In this document: piece by piece, positions 54,205 to 63,756 of the stretch
Position numbering within the stretch: the first letter of the stretch is position 1
Layout of the letters: each line of letters begins with the position of its first letter
Assembly: GCF_019218265.1 (NCBI RefSeq)
Contig: NZ_JAHUZE010000003.1
Span: 124,001-188,000 of the forward strand
Source: Maritimibacter dapengensis
GTDB lineage: Bacteria; Pseudomonadota; Alphaproteobacteria; Rhodobacterales; Rhodobacteraceae
Direction of reading: 5' to 3'
DNA length: 64,000 nt
Position numbers and translations under genes: made by a program
The notes under the pieces: generated by a model
Seen by the model: only the letters and a program-made list of their open reading frames with translations
Database searches by the model: none
Told to the model about the DNA's origin: nothing

Positions 54205-56235
54205 ATGCACCCCCTGATTTCCGAAGCGCTGGCCGAGCGCGGATACGAGACTTTGACCCCCGTGCAGGAGGCCGTGTCGGATCCCGCACTCGTGGACGAA
54301 GACCTGCTCGTGTCCGCGCAGACCGGATCCGGCAAGACTGTGGGTTTCGGCCTCGCCATTGCACCGACGCTTCTGTCGGGCGATGACGGCTTCGGACCCG
54401 CCGCCGCACCCCTCGCGCTCATCGTCGCGCCTACACGCGAACTGGCACTTCAGGTGAAGCGCGAGCTTGGCTGGCTCTACGGCAAAACCGGCGCACGGCT
54501 CGCCTCCTGCGTGGGCGGCATGGATATGCGAGACGAACGCCGCGCGCTCGAACGTGGCGCGCATATCGTCGTCGGCACACCTGGCCGCCTGCGCGACCAT
54601 ATCCAGCGCGGCTCGCTCGACATGGACGCTTTGCGTGCCGTGGTGCTCGATGAAGCCGACGAGATGCTCGACCTCGGCTTCCGCGAAGATCTCGAATTCA
54701 TGCTTGGTGAAGCACCCGAAGATCGCCGGACGCTGATGTTCTCGGCCACGGTGCCGCCGATGATCGCAAAACTCGCGGGCGAATTCCAACGCGACGCCAA
54801 GCGCGTGAACACGGTCGGCGATGCGAAACAGCACACCGACATCGCCTACCAGGCGCTGCGCGTTGCCGACCGCGATTCCGAAAACGCGATCTTCAACCTC
54901 CTGCGCTTCCACGACGCCGAGAACGCCATCGTCTTCGCCAACACCCGCGCCGCCGTCGCCCACCTGACGGCGCGGCTGTCGAACCGAGGCCTCGCCGTCG
55001 TGTCGCTCTCGGGCGAACTCAGCCAGAACGAACGCACCCATGCATTGCAGGCGATGCGCGACGGACGCGCGCATGTCTGTGTGGCGACCGACGTGGCCGC
55101 ACGCGGCATCGACCTGCCGAACCTCGACCTCGTGATTCACGCCGACCTGCCCTCTAACACCGAAGGTCTCCTGCACCGCTCCGGGCGCACGGGCCGCGCT
55201 GGGCGAAAGGGGATCTCGGCACTCATCGTGCCCCCGAAGGCGACCAAGAAAGCCGAGCGACTTCTGAAATGGGCCAAGATCACCGCCGAGTGGACGACGC
55301 CACCCTCTGCCGACGATATCGCCGTGCGGGACGAAGAGCGCCTGCTCGCAGATCCAGCATGGACCGAGGAACCGACCGAGGCGCAGCGCAGCTTCGCCAC
55401 GAAACTGCTGGAGCGCTATGACGCCGAAACCATCGCGGCAGCCTATCTGCGGCTCTATCAATCCGGGCAGGGCGCGCCCGAAGACCTGCTACCCCCGGAC
55501 ACCAGACCCGAGCGCAAGGAACGCGCGCCTTTCGGCCCGTCTCGCTGGATCGCACTGTCGGTCGGGCGCGGCGACAACGCAGAAGCACGTTGGCTTCTGC
55601 CGCTTCTCTGCCGCGCGGGGAATCTCGACAAATCGGCCATTGGCGCAATCCGTGTTCAGGACAGCGAGACCTTCGTGGAACTCACCGAGGCGAGCCTTGA
55701 TGGTTTCCTCGGCAATCTCGGCGCGGATGGCGAGCTGGACGAGGGCGTGAAGGCCCGTGTCCTCGACGCCGCCCCCGACCTCGCCCCGCAGCCGCGGCAG
55801 GATCGTGGTCCGCGCCGTGACGGACCCTCCGGCAAGCCTCATCGCAAGGGCGGCAATCCCCGTGAAGACCGGGGCGAGCGCAAGCCACGCGACCACGGCG
55901 GGGCGAAAAAGAAATTCGACGACAAGCGCCGGACCCAAGAGGCCGAAGGCGTCACCGCTCCATACAAGCCCAAAGGCAAGCCGGGCGGCAAGGATGCCAA
56001 GCCGAAATGGGACAAACCAAAGGGTAACGGCCCGAAGGGGGGCAAGCCCAAAGGCGCCGCTGCGAAACCCGCATCCAAGCCCGCCCCGAAACCCGCGCCG
56101 AAACCCAAGGGCAAACCCGGCGCGTTGGACACCTCAAAAAGCTTCCGCAAACCCGGCGGAGCGAAAGGGCCAAAGGGCGCAAAAGGAAAGCCGCCCCGGC
56201 AGGGCGGCTTCGATAAACCCAAGCGCAAAGGCTGA
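54205..56235 (+). CDS. DEAD-box RNA helicase with DbpA-like RNA-binding domain
   Basis: 676 residues from the ATG at 54205 (TTG 54193 possible). Helicase core: TLTPVQEAV Q-motif, AQTGSGKTVGFGLA, PTRELALQ, GTPGRLRDH, VVLDEADEMLDLG, MFSATVPP, and ATDVAARGIDLPNLD with HRSGRTGRAG. Residues about 435-520 look like the DbpA C-terminal RNA-recognition domain (SRWIALSVGRGDNAEARWLL). The tail from about residue 530 to 676 is Lys/Gly/Pro-rich and disordered. It remodels RNA, probably ribosome assembly intermediates. Convergent with the enoyl-CoA hydratase gene. Confidence 0.92.
   Translation: MHPLISEALAERGYETLTPVQEAVSDPALVDEDLLVSAQTGSGKTVGFGLAIAPTLLSGDDGFGPAAAPLALIVAPTRELALQVKRELGWLYGKTGARLASCVGGMDMRDERRALERGAHIVVGTPGRLRDHIQRGSLDMDALRAVVLDEADEMLDLGFREDLEFMLGEAPEDRRTLMFSATVPPMIAKLAGEFQRDAKRVNTVGDAKQHTDIAYQALRVADRDSENAIFNLLRFHDAENAIVFANTRAAVAHLTARLSNRGLAVVSLSGELSQNERTHALQAMRDGRAHVCVATDVAARGIDLPNLDLVIHADLPSNTEGLLHRSGRTGRAGRKGISALIVPPKATKKAERLLKWAKITAEWTTPPSADDIAVRDEERLLADPAWTEEPTEAQRSFATKLLERYDAETIAAAYLRLYQSGQGAPEDLLPPDTRPERKERAPFGPSRWIALSVGRGDNAEARWLLPLLCRAGNLDKSAIGAIRVQDSETFVELTEASLDGFLGNLGADGELDEGVKARVLDAAPDLAPQPRQDRGPRRDGPSGKPHRKGGNPREDRGERKPRDHGGAKKKFDDKRRTQEAEGVTAPYKPKGKPGGKDAKPKWDKPKGNGPKGGKPKGAAAKPASKPAPKPAPKPKGKPGALDTSKSFRKPGGAKGPKGAKGKPPRQGGFDKPKRKG
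56181..56210 (-). terminator. Terminator of the enoyl-CoA hydratase transcript, inside the helicase 3' end
   Basis: AAGCCGCCC (56188-56196) and GGGCGGCTT (56202-56210) form a 9-bp stem. Read on the minus strand it is followed by TTTCCTTTT (56181-56189). It lies 29 bp past the stop of the minus-strand gene and overlaps the coding end of the convergent helicase. Confidence 0.55.
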
Positions 56236-56238
56236 AGG

Positions 56239-57015
56239 TTACTTATCCCGGAACTGCGGCTCGCGTTTTTCGACGAAGGCCGCCATACCCTCTTTCTGAT
56301 CCTCGGTCGCGAACATCGAGTGAAACAGCCGGCGCTCGAACAGCACCGCTTCGGTCAAAGGCATCTGATCGGCGCGGTGCACCGCTTCCTTGATCGCCAT
56401 TACGGAAATCATCGACTTCTCGGCGATCTTCTTCGCCGCCCCGGTCGCTTCCTTCATCAGCTCCTTGCAGGGCACGACGCGGCTCACGAGCCCGGCGCGC
56501 TCGGCTTCCTCCGCGTCCATGAAACGACCCGTCAAGTTCATGTCCATCGACTTCGCCCGACCCACCAGCCGTGTCAGACGCTGCGTGCCGCCCATCCCGG
56601 CCATGACCCCGAGGTTCACTTCGGGCTGACCGAACTTGGCCGTGTCGGACGCGATGATGAAATCGCACATCATCGCCAGCTCGCAACCGCCGCCCAGCGC
56701 ATAGCCGGACACCGCCGCGATGATCGGCTTGCGAATGCGCATGACCGCCGCCTCTTCCGGCGTGAACAGATCGCCAAGGAAAACGTCGGTGAAACTCTTC
56801 TCCGACATCATCTTAATGTCCGCCCCGGCCGCAAACGCCTTTTCCGACCCCGCGATGATGATGCAGCGCACCTTGTCGTTCTTCTGCGCTTCGCCCAGCG
56901 CCTTGCCCAACTCCCGAAGCAATTCGAGGTTCAGAGCGTTAAGCGCATCCGGGCGGTTCAGCCGCACCGTGCAGATGTGTTCTTCGATTTCGACAATGAT
57001 GTTGTCGTAAGCCAT
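56239..57015 (-). CDS. Enoyl-CoA hydratase
   Basis: 258 residues, the usual crotonase length. Motifs LNRPDALNALNLELLRELG, AFAAGADIKMM forming the oxyanion hole, ALGGGCELAMMCDFIIA and GQPEVNLGVMAGMGGTQRL with both catalytic Glu positions. It hydrates enoyl-CoA in beta-oxidation and related pathways. It is 77 bp downstream of mutM, so probably in one transcript. A terminator follows past the stop. Confidence 0.93.
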   Translation of the reverse strand: MAYDNIIVEIEEHICTVRLNRPDALNALNLELLRELGKALGEAQKNDKVRCIIIAGSEKAFAAGADIKMMSEKSFTDVFLGDLFTPEEAAVMRIRKPIIAAVSGYALGGGCELAMMCDFIIASDTAKFGQPEVNLGVMAGMGGTQRLTRLVGRAKSMDMNLTGRFMDAEEAERAGLVSRVVPCKELMKEATGAAKKIAEKSMISVMAIKEAVHRADQMPLTEAVLFERRLFHSMFATEDQKEGMAAFVEKREPQFRDK

Positions 57016-57091
57016 GAATGCCTGCCCTTCCCGGCGTCGTTCAGAGATGTCACGAAGCCCTGCCTACCCACTTTGTTCGTCGCGGTTCAAG

Positions 57092-57943
57092 TCATCTTTG
57101 ACATGCGGGACAATAGAACGACGACCGCCCCGATTGCACGATCCGCGCGACGACACCGCCGCAATCCGGCTTTCGGCAAGTCTCGCCTTCGCGACCGTAG
57201 ACCCGGAACGTATGTTGAAAATATCCAAGCTCTCCATCGGCTTGCCGGTAATCACGAAGCGACGAACCGCCAGCGGCAATTGCTTCCGTCAACACCTCCC
57301 GGATGATCGGAACAAGCGCCGCGACGCGGCTGGAAGAAATCCGACCCGCCTTCCGCGCCGGATGGACACCGGCCCGATGTAGCGCCTCGCAGACATAGAT
57401 ATTGCCCAGCCCTGCAACGATTCGCTGGTCCAGTAGTGCCGCCTTGATCGGCGTGTTCCGCCCCTTGAGCGCCGCGACGAGATAGGCCTCGTCGAACCTG
57501 TTCCCCAACGGCTCCGGCCCCAGCCGCTTTAAAAGCATATGCTCGTCTTCTGTGCCGGTCGTCATCAGGTCCAGCGCCCCGAACCGCCGCGCGTCGTTCA
57601 ACGTCACCCGCGCCCCGTTCTCCATGTCGAGCACGACATGATCGTGTTTTTCGGTCGCCGGATGGTCATGCACGAACTGCCCGAGCGGATCGCCTGAAAT
57701 CAGGATACGCCCGGACATCCCGAGGTGGAGGAGAAACGTCTCACCCGTGTCCAGATCGCCAAGGATGAATTTCGAACGACGACGAAGACGTTCCACCCGC
57801 GCGCCGGTCAAGCGGTCCGCCAACCCGGACGGAAACGGCCAGCGCAACCCCTCGCGCCGCGTTTCAGCCCGCGCGATCCGCACACCTGTCATCGCCGGTT
57901 CCATCCCCCGGCGCACCGTTTCAACCTCGGGAAGTTCGGGCAT
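57092..57943 (-). CDS. mutM: Formamidopyrimidine-DNA glycosylase
   Basis: 283 residues. The N-terminal [15 protein letters not shown] gives the catalytic Pro2-Glu3; [10 protein letters not shown] holds the conserved Lys. The H2TH region is followed by a C-terminal zinc finger [10 protein letters not shown]...CPACQR with four Cys. It removes oxidised purines (8-oxoG) and nicks the site. The ATG directly abuts the stop of the 151-residue membrane-protein gene upstream. Confidence 0.96.
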   Translation of the reverse strand: MPELPEVETVRRGMEPAMTGVRIARAETRREGLRWPFPSGLADRLTGARVERLRRRSKFILGDLDTGETFLLHLGMSGRILISGDPLGQFVHDHPATEKHDHVVLDMENGARVTLNDARRFGALDLMTTGTEDEHMLLKRLGPEPLGNRFDEAYLVAALKGRNTPIKAALLDQRIVAGLGNIYVCEALHRAGVHPARKAGRISSSRVAALVPIIREVLTEAIAAGGSSLRDYRQADGELGYFQHTFRVYGREGETCRKPDCGGVVARIVQSGRSSFYCPACQR

Positions 57944-58399
57944 TCAGACGAGATGCGCCCGCAAACGATTGATCATGTCCTGCATCCCCCTGACCTGCTT
58001 CATCAGATCGCCCTTGCGACCATCCTCGAAATATAGGCGAAGCCCATGCGGCCCACCATCCTCGATCCGATCAAGTTTGCGAAGGTCATGCCGGGCCATT
58101 CGGAAGCCCGGGCGGGAAAAGGTGATCTGCGTCCCGTCAAGCTCGACCCGATAGGTCCAGATGTAATGAACATAGAGAAACGCGACGAAGGCGACCGCCG
58201 AAAAGATGTACCATGCGTTCGGCCCCGAAAGTGCAAGTCCGGGAACCCGAAGAAACCCCGGAACACTGCCGACACCACGCGCCACTTCACCCGGCAGATC
58301 GGGCCGGACCAGCCACAGAACCGCAGCAGCCCCGAAAAGCGTCAAGAGCTTGATCCCCGACGCCGCGCGGTAAGTCCGCGTGGTCGCACCAATCTCCAT
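57944..58399 (-). CDS. Two-helix membrane protein of unknown function
   Basis: 151 residues. Two hydrophobic helices (about residues 15-33 and 62-85) flank a short loop; the C-terminal half is soluble and beta-rich (RVELDGTQITFSRPGFRMAR, LRLYFEDGRKGDLMKQ), recalling a small PH-like membrane-tethered domain. No family was recognised with confidence. It sits between a 68-residue membrane protein and mutM with no spacing, so the three are surely co-transcribed. Confidence 0.68.
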   Translation of the reverse strand: MEIGATTRTYRAASGIKLLTLFGAAAVLWLVRPDLPGEVARGVGSVPGFLRVPGLALSGPNAWYIFSAVAFVAFLYVHYIWTYRVELDGTQITFSRPGFRMARHDLRKLDRIEDGGPHGLRLYFEDGRKGDLMKQVRGMQDMINRLRAHLV

Positions 58400-58606
58400 C
58401 TAGTCCTGACCGACCGTCGGTATGCGGGACGGCTCCGTCATCGGGTCGAGCCGAACGGTTTTCGCGCGCCCGATCCCCACCCGCCTGAGGACGATTTTCA
58501 AAAGCGCCGCCGCGAGCAGGACAGCGACAGCAAAACTCACGACCATAAACAGTGGGTTGAAACCCGGCCCATCGACACCGGTGCCCTCGAGCAAATCGAA
58601 ATTCAT
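58400..58606 (-). CDS. Small single-helix membrane protein of unknown function
   Basis: 68 residues. One membrane helix (about residues 17-40) is followed by a basic/charged cytoplasmic tail. The stop TAG touches the start of the next gene, and CAGGA precedes the ATG, both supporting it as a real gene of the mutM operon. No family recognised. Confidence 0.65.
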   Translation of the reverse strand: MNFDLLEGTGVDGPGFNPLFMVVSFAVAVLLAAALLKIVLRRVGIGRAKTVRLDPMTEPSRIPTVGQD

Positions 58607-58794
58607 GAACGTCCTGTCCGGGTTGTTTTGGTTCAGACGCCTCCTCCCACAGGAACCTGTCGAAAGTTTGGCGCAATCTCCACGTCACTTCCGACGGGGC
58701 AACGCCCTGCGGCACAATGAGGATTTGTCCTTTGCGCTCCGGCAATATATCCCCCTGTTTGACCAAAAGGTCGAAGACGAGCGTAGGCAGGACC

Positions 58795-59544
58795 ATGACG
58801 GACGAGCAGAAAACCACACATTTCGGGTTTCAGACCGTGGACGAAGACCAGAAGGCCGGAATGGTCCATGGCGTTTTCACCAATGTCGCTTCGAAATACG
58901 ATGTGATGAACGACGCCATGTCGCTCGGCATCCACCGCGTCTGGAAGGACGCCATGATGGATTGGCTTGCGCCGCGTCCCGGTCAAAAACTCCTCGATGT
59001 CGCCGGAGGCACGGGTGATGTGTCCTTCCGCTTCCTGAAACGCGCACCGGGCGCACACGCGACAGTGCTTGACATGACCGAGTCCATGCTCATCGAGGGC
59101 CGCAAGCGCGCCGAAGCAGAACAGATGGCCGGTAGCCTCGAGTGGGTCGTGGGCGATGCGATGGCATTGCCCTTTCCCGACAATACGTTCGACACATATA
59201 CGATCAGCTTCGGCATCCGGAACGTGACCCGCATCCCCGAAGCGCTGTCCGAAGCCTACCGGGTGCTGCGCCCCGGAGGCCGGCTGATGGTCCTGGAATT
59301 CTCCCAGATTCCCAACGACATGATGCAGAAGGTCTACGACCTCTATTCCTTCAACGTCATCCCGCGCATGGGCAAAGTCATCGCCAATGACAGCGAAAGC
59401 TACCAATACCTCGTCGAGTCGATCCGCAAGTTCCCGGATCAGGAAACCTTCGCCCAGATGATCCGCACTGCCGGATTCGACAACGTGAAGTATCGCAATC
59501 TCACCATGGGTATCGCGGCGCTCCATTCCGGCTGGAAAATCTGA
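58795..59544 (+). CDS. ubiE: Ubiquinone/menaquinone methyltransferase UbiE
   Basis: 249 residues from the ATG at 58795 with AGGCAGGA upstream. UbiE signatures: [19 protein letters not shown] and the SAM motif [17 protein letters not shown], then [17 protein letters not shown] and [20 protein letters not shown]. It C-methylates the quinone precursor in ubiquinone synthesis. Its stop overlaps the ubiB start (TGATG). It diverges from the mutM operon. Confidence 0.96.
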   Translation: MTDEQKTTHFGFQTVDEDQKAGMVHGVFTNVASKYDVMNDAMSLGIHRVWKDAMMDWLAPRPGQKLLDVAGGTGDVSFRFLKRAPGAHATVLDMTESMLIEGRKRAEAEQMAGSLEWVVGDAMALPFPDNTFDTYTISFGIRNVTRIPEALSEAYRVLRPGGRLMVLEFSQIPNDMMQKVYDLYSFNVIPRMGKVIANDSESYQYLVESIRKFPDQETFAQMIRTAGFDNVKYRNLTMGIAALHSGWKI

Positions 59545-61073
59545 TGCGCGGCCCGATCAACATCTGGCGGCTGATCCGCACCGGCGCGACCTTTGCGCGG
59601 ACCGGCGCGCTCGGAGAAATCCTCGACGCGATGAACGCACCCGTTCTGGTGCGTGTGACCAGCCGCGCCGTAAGCTGGGCGTTCGCTTGGCTCGGCAAGA
59701 AGGGCGACAAGTCCCTCCCGCCGGTCACACGCGCCGTCACCGCACTGGGCCCGGCCTATGTGAAATTCGGTCAGATCCTGTCGACCCGCCCCGATGTCGT
59801 GGGGCAGGAGATGGCCGAACAACTCACCTACCTTCAGGACAAGCTCGACCCATTCCCGACCTCGGTCGCGCGCGCAACGATCGAACGCGAGCTCGGCATC
59901 AAGGTCGACGATGTATTCTCGGACTTCTCCGATTCCATAGCCGCCGCTTCCATCGCCCAGGTCCACGCCGCGCATCTTCGGGACACGGGCGAGAAAGTCG
60001 CGGTGAAGGTGCTGCGCCCCCGGATCGAACGCGCCTTCCGCACCGATCTCGACGCATTCCACTTCACCGCGAAGGTGATCGAATTCCTCCTGCCCCAGAC
60101 CCGCCGCTTGCGGCCTCAGGACGTGGTTAACCACTTTGAGAACGTCGTGATGGGCGAGCTGGACCTCCGCCAGGAAGCATCCTCCGCTTCCGAGTTCGCC
60201 GAGAACACCAGGAACGACGCCGGCTTCGTCGTGCCCGAGATCCGCTGGCACCTGTCCTCGCGCCGGGTCATGACGATGGATTGGGCCGAAGGCATCGCCG
60301 CAAACGAGGAGGAAAAACTCGCGAATTCAGGCCTCGATCTCGAAGACCTCGGGAACCGCGTGCTGCGTCTCTTCCTCAGCCACGCACTTCGCGACGGCCT
60401 ATTTCACGGCGACATGCACCACGGCAACCTGAAATTCACCAGCAACGGCAACATCGTCGCCATCGACTTCGGCATCATGGGCCGGATCGACGAATACACC
60501 CGCCGTGTCTATGCCGAGATCCTCTACGGCTTCATCAAGCGCGACTACAAGCGCGTGGCCGAAGTTCATTTCGAAGCAGGTTACGTCCCGGCAGACAAGG
60601 ACGTCGACGAATTCGCCCGTGCGCTCCGTGCCGTGGGCGAACCGATCTTCGGCATGGATGCGACGCGTATCTCCATGGGCCGACTGCTCGCCTACCTGTT
60701 CGAGGTGACCGAGAAATTCGGGATGCAGACCCGAACCGAACTGATCCACTTGCAACGCACCATGGTAATCGTCGAGGGCGTGGCGCGCTCGCTCAACCCG
60801 CACATCAACATCTGGCAGGTCGCCCAACCCGTTGTCGAAGGTTATATCGCCGGCGCGATTGGCCCGCGCGCGGTGGCCGACGACCTGTTGAAAACGCTCA
60901 AGGTGCTGTCCCGTTTCGGCCCGCGCTTGCCCGGCCTTGCCGAAGCCGCCCTGATCCGGCAGGCAGAACCACCGAAGGACCTCGACCGCGCCCGCCCGCT
61001 CCGCGCAATGGGTTATTTCGCGCTCGGCGGCACGATGGCCCTGATCGGCGTCGCCATAACCGCTTTCCTCTGA
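59544..61073 (+). CDS. ubiB: UbiB-family atypical kinase/ATPase for ubiquinone synthesis
   Basis: 509 residues. The KxGQ motif VKFGQILSTRPDVVG, the Ala-rich loop region AAASIAQVHAAH, the ExD-type ELDLRQEASSASEF and the metal-binding HGDMHHGNLKF with IVAIDFGIMG. Two hydrophobic helices close the C-terminus (about 485-508). It supports ubiquinone biosynthesis at the membrane, partly by extracting precursors. Coupled to ubiE by a one-base overlap. Confidence 0.95.
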   Translation: MRGPINIWRLIRTGATFARTGALGEILDAMNAPVLVRVTSRAVSWAFAWLGKKGDKSLPPVTRAVTALGPAYVKFGQILSTRPDVVGQEMAEQLTYLQDKLDPFPTSVARATIERELGIKVDDVFSDFSDSIAAASIAQVHAAHLRDTGEKVAVKVLRPRIERAFRTDLDAFHFTAKVIEFLLPQTRRLRPQDVVNHFENVVMGELDLRQEASSASEFAENTRNDAGFVVPEIRWHLSSRRVMTMDWAEGIAANEEEKLANSGLDLEDLGNRVLRLFLSHALRDGLFHGDMHHGNLKFTSNGNIVAIDFGIMGRIDEYTRRVYAEILYGFIKRDYKRVAEVHFEAGYVPADKDVDEFARALRAVGEPIFGMDATRISMGRLLAYLFEVTEKFGMQTRTELIHLQRTMVIVEGVARSLNPHINIWQVAQPVVEGYIAGAIGPRAVADDLLKTLKVLSRFGPRLPGLAEAALIRQAEPPKDLDRARPLRAMGYFALGGTMALIGVAITAFL

Positions 61074-61075
61074 CG

Positions 61076-61873
61076 TCAGTTCGCCGTCTGTTCGAGCGCG
61101 GCAGCACGCCCGTATCCCTGATCGCCCCGCGCGGCGCGCCATTGGCAATACGCCCGCATCCGCGCGGAATAGAGCGGCGCAAGCGCACGATAGCGCGCCG
61201 TGACGTCCTCTTCCCCATACGCTTCGAGAAACGCGTCGACCTGCGCCGCGTCCAGCGGCTCGTTGCCAGACATGAACTGCATCGCGGGTGACAGGAACAC
61301 CGCCAGATCGCTCGCCGCATCGCCGTAGGCCGGGCATTGCCAGTCGATGAAGGTCACTCCGCTCTCGTCGACCAGCACATTCGCCGCAGTCGCATCGCCA
61401 TGCAGGAACACCTGCTTTTCCGGCGGCAACTCTGCAGGCACGCGCGGCACTTTCCCGTTCATTGAAAGCGTCTGCCGCGCCATCGCATCCTTGCGCAGGT
61501 CCACATGGCTCAATTCGTCGGGGATCGGCTGCGCATGGAGCGCACGAAGCGCCTCGGCCACCATCTCGACCCCGTCTTCGGGACGCCACCCGTGCCCGAT
61601 GACGCGCTCGTAGACGACCGTATCGCCTTTCGCATCCACGAGTTCCGGGGCCAGCCCGGTGCCCTTCAGCGCCTTGAGCGCCAACCGCTCCGACCTCACG
61701 TCATTGCCGAAGATCGGCGTCTCGCCGCCCTCCCGAAACCGCTTCACGATCCGACTGCCAACACGCCACGTCTCGTTCGTGTTGCCGCCAGTCAAAAGCT
61801 CCCACGTCTCGGCACCATCGACCGCGCCTCGCGCGATCCAAAAATGCCTGAATTCAGCGTCCGGGGATGACAC
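61076..61873 (-). CDS. Aminoglycoside phosphotransferase (APH)-family kinase
   Basis: 265 residues from a GTG start. A small kinase fold: N-terminal TGGNTNETWRVGSRIVKRF, catalytic FLHGDATAANVLV (HGDxxxxN) and FIDWQCPAYGDAASDLAVFL in place of DFG. The family includes choline, thiamine and antibiotic kinases; the substrate cannot be told. It overlaps the LOG-family gene by 20 bp and converges with ubiB with a 2-bp gap. Confidence 0.86.
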   Translation of the reverse strand: MSSPDAEFRHFWIARGAVDGAETWELLTGGNTNETWRVGSRIVKRFREGGETPIFGNDVRSERLALKALKGTGLAPELVDAKGDTVVYERVIGHGWRPEDGVEMVAEALRALHAQPIPDELSHVDLRKDAMARQTLSMNGKVPRVPAELPPEKQVFLHGDATAANVLVDESGVTFIDWQCPAYGDAASDLAVFLSPAMQFMSGNEPLDAAQVDAFLEAYGEEDVTARYRALAPLYSARMRAYCQWRAARGDQGYGRAAALEQTAN

Positions 61874-62702
61874 CGCGCTTCTCCCCTTTTCCGGCCCAGT
61901 TCTCCATTGCTGCCATCGCCTCCTCGGCCGTTTCCACGAACCGGAACAGTTTCAGATCGTCAGGCGAAATCGTTCCGGCATCAGCCAACGCATCCCAGTT
62001 CACGATGGTTTCCCAGAATTCGCGCCCAAACAGCAGAATGGGAATCTGCTTCATCCGTCCGGTCTGGATCAACGTCAGGCTCTCGAACAATTCGTCAAGC
62101 GTCCCGAACCCGCCGGGAAACACGGCAATCGCCTCGGCCCGCATCAGGAAATGCATCTTCCGGATCGCGAAATAATGGAAGTTGAAGCAAAGCTCCGGCG
62201 TCACGAATTCATTCGGCGCCTGCTCGTGCGGCAACACGATGTTAAGCCCGATGGACACGCCACCGGCATCCAACGCGCCGCGGCTTCCAGCTTCCATCAC
62301 GCCCGGTCCACCGCCCGTGACGACGACTTTCTCAAGCTCGGGGGTCTTCAGCCCCTCCTCTGTCAGCAGCCGCGCGAACTTGCGCGCTTCGTCGTAATAT
62401 TTCGACAGATCGCGAAGCGTCTCGGTCCGGGCGCTGTCCTTCTGGCGCGGCGCGGGGATGCGCGCACCGCCGAACATGACGACCGTCGATTTGATCCCGG
62501 CTTCGTTCATCACCAGCTCGGGCTTCAAAAGCTCCAATTGAAGCCGCACCGGGCGCAACTCCTCACGCTGAAGAAAGTCCGTATCGTCGAACGCCAACGC
62601 ATAGGTCGGCGAGCGTGTTTGCGGCGTGTCGGGAATGTGGTGGCTCGCTTCCCGATCCTCGACCGAATGTCGAAACGGGTGCGCGCGCTTGTGTTCTGTC
62701 AT
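61854..62702 (-). CDS. LOG/TIGR00730-type Rossmann-fold nucleotide hydrolase
   Basis: 282 residues, larger than typical LOG proteins because of an N-terminal 70-residue extension with charged helices. Core motifs [20 protein letters not shown] and [16 protein letters not shown] (PGGxGTxxE) place it in the lysine-decarboxylase-like LOG family, which cleaves nucleoside 5'-monophosphates to base and ribose-5-phosphate. Whether it acts on cytokinins is unknown. Divergent from dapD. Confidence 0.88.
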   Translation of the reverse strand: MTEHKRAHPFRHSVEDREASHHIPDTPQTRSPTYALAFDDTDFLQREELRPVRLQLELLKPELVMNEAGIKSTVVMFGGARIPAPRQKDSARTETLRDLSKYYDEARKFARLLTEEGLKTPELEKVVVTGGGPGVMEAGSRGALDAGGVSIGLNIVLPHEQAPNEFVTPELCFNFHYFAIRKMHFLMRAEAIAVFPGGFGTLDELFESLTLIQTGRMKQIPILLFGREFWETIVNWDALADAGTISPDDLKLFRFVETAEEAMAAMENWAGKGEKRGVIPGR

Positions 62703-62794
62703 CTGCTCGTCCTTTTCTGCGCATTGCGCGGGATTGTCACAGCCCTTATAGCCTTGCGCCGAACGAGACGAAAACGCCGATTTTGGGAGAGACC

Positions 62795-63622
62795 ATGTCC
62801 AACGAACAGCTAGAAGTCGCCATCGAAGCCGCGTGGGACGCCCGCGATACGATCACGCCCTCCACCGGCGGCGAAACCCGCGAAGCCATCGAAGACACGC
62901 TGAACGCGCTGGATTCCGGCAAACTCCGCGTGGCGGAGCGGCAGGCAAACGGCGACTGGCACGTGAACCAATGGGCCAAGAAAGCCGTGCTTCTGGGTTT
63001 CCGCATCAAGGACATGGAGTTTCAACCGGGCGGCCCGCAGGGCTCCGGCTGGTGGGACAAGGTCGACAGCAAATTCGCAGGCTGGGGTGAAAACCAGTTC
63101 GGCGCAGCCGGCTTCCGCGCCGTGCCCAATGCAATCGTGCGCAAATCTGCTTACATCGCCCCCGGCGTGGTGCTGATGCCCTCGTTCGTGAACCTCGGCG
63201 CTTACGTGGACGAAGGCACCATGGTCGACACGTGGGCCACCGTCGGCTCCTGCGCCCAGATCGGCAAGGGCGTCCACCTGTCGGGCGGCGTCGGGATCGG
63301 CGGCGTGCTGGAACCCATGCAGGCGGGCCCGACCATCATCGAGGACAATTGCTTCATCGGGGCGCGCTCGGAAGTCGTCGAAGGCTGCATTGTCCGCGAG
63401 GGCTCGGTCCTCGGCATGGGCGTCTTCATCGGCCAATCCACCAAGATCGTCGATCGCGAAACCGGCGAGGTCTTCATGGGCGAAGTGCCGCCTTACTCGG
63501 TGGTCGTTGCAGGCTCCATGCCCTCGACCGGCGGCGTGAACCTCTATTGTGCGGTAATCGTGAAACGCGTGGACGAGAAAACCCGCTCCAAGACCGGCAT
63601 CAACGAGCTTCTCCGCGACTGA
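62795..63622 (+). CDS. dapD: Tetrahydrodipicolinate N-succinyltransferase
   Basis: 275 residues from the ATG at 62795, with GGGAGAGA upstream. N-terminal helical domain, then left-handed beta-helix hexapeptides ([56 protein letters not shown]). It acylates tetrahydrodipicolinate in the succinylase branch of lysine/diaminopimelate synthesis. An upstream in-frame start at 62615 overlaps the divergent gene and is unlikely. Confidence 0.96.
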   Translation: MSNEQLEVAIEAAWDARDTITPSTGGETREAIEDTLNALDSGKLRVAERQANGDWHVNQWAKKAVLLGFRIKDMEFQPGGPQGSGWWDKVDSKFAGWGENQFGAAGFRAVPNAIVRKSAYIAPGVVLMPSFVNLGAYVDEGTMVDTWATVGSCAQIGKGVHLSGGVGIGGVLEPMQAGPTIIEDNCFIGARSEVVEGCIVREGSVLGMGVFIGQSTKIVDRETGEVFMGEVPPYSVVVAGSMPSTGGVNLYCAVIVKRVDEKTRSKTGINELLRD

Positions 63623-63645
63623 TCCAGCAGATTCGGCACTTTGCC

Positions 63646-63676
63646 GCCCCGGCCCGGAATTGGGCCGGGGCTTTTT
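63646..63676 (+). terminator. Rho-independent terminator of dapD
   Basis: GCCCCGGCCC (63646-63655), loop GGAATT, then GGGCCGGGGC (63662-63671) followed by TTTTT (63672-63676). A perfect 10-bp stem 23 bp after the dapD stop. Confidence 0.92.
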
Positions 63677-63756
63677 CTTGCGACCCATTGAAAACCGGCA
63701 CGGCAGGGTCATTTGAAGTTGGCGCATCCCGCGCTGGTTTCCCGGGCACCCCCCCC

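Noticed and set aside
53950-55461. A 503-codon minus-strand frame opposite the helicase gene
   Set aside because: The helicase motifs on the plus strand are complete, and the antisense frame is a shadow of GC-rich codons.
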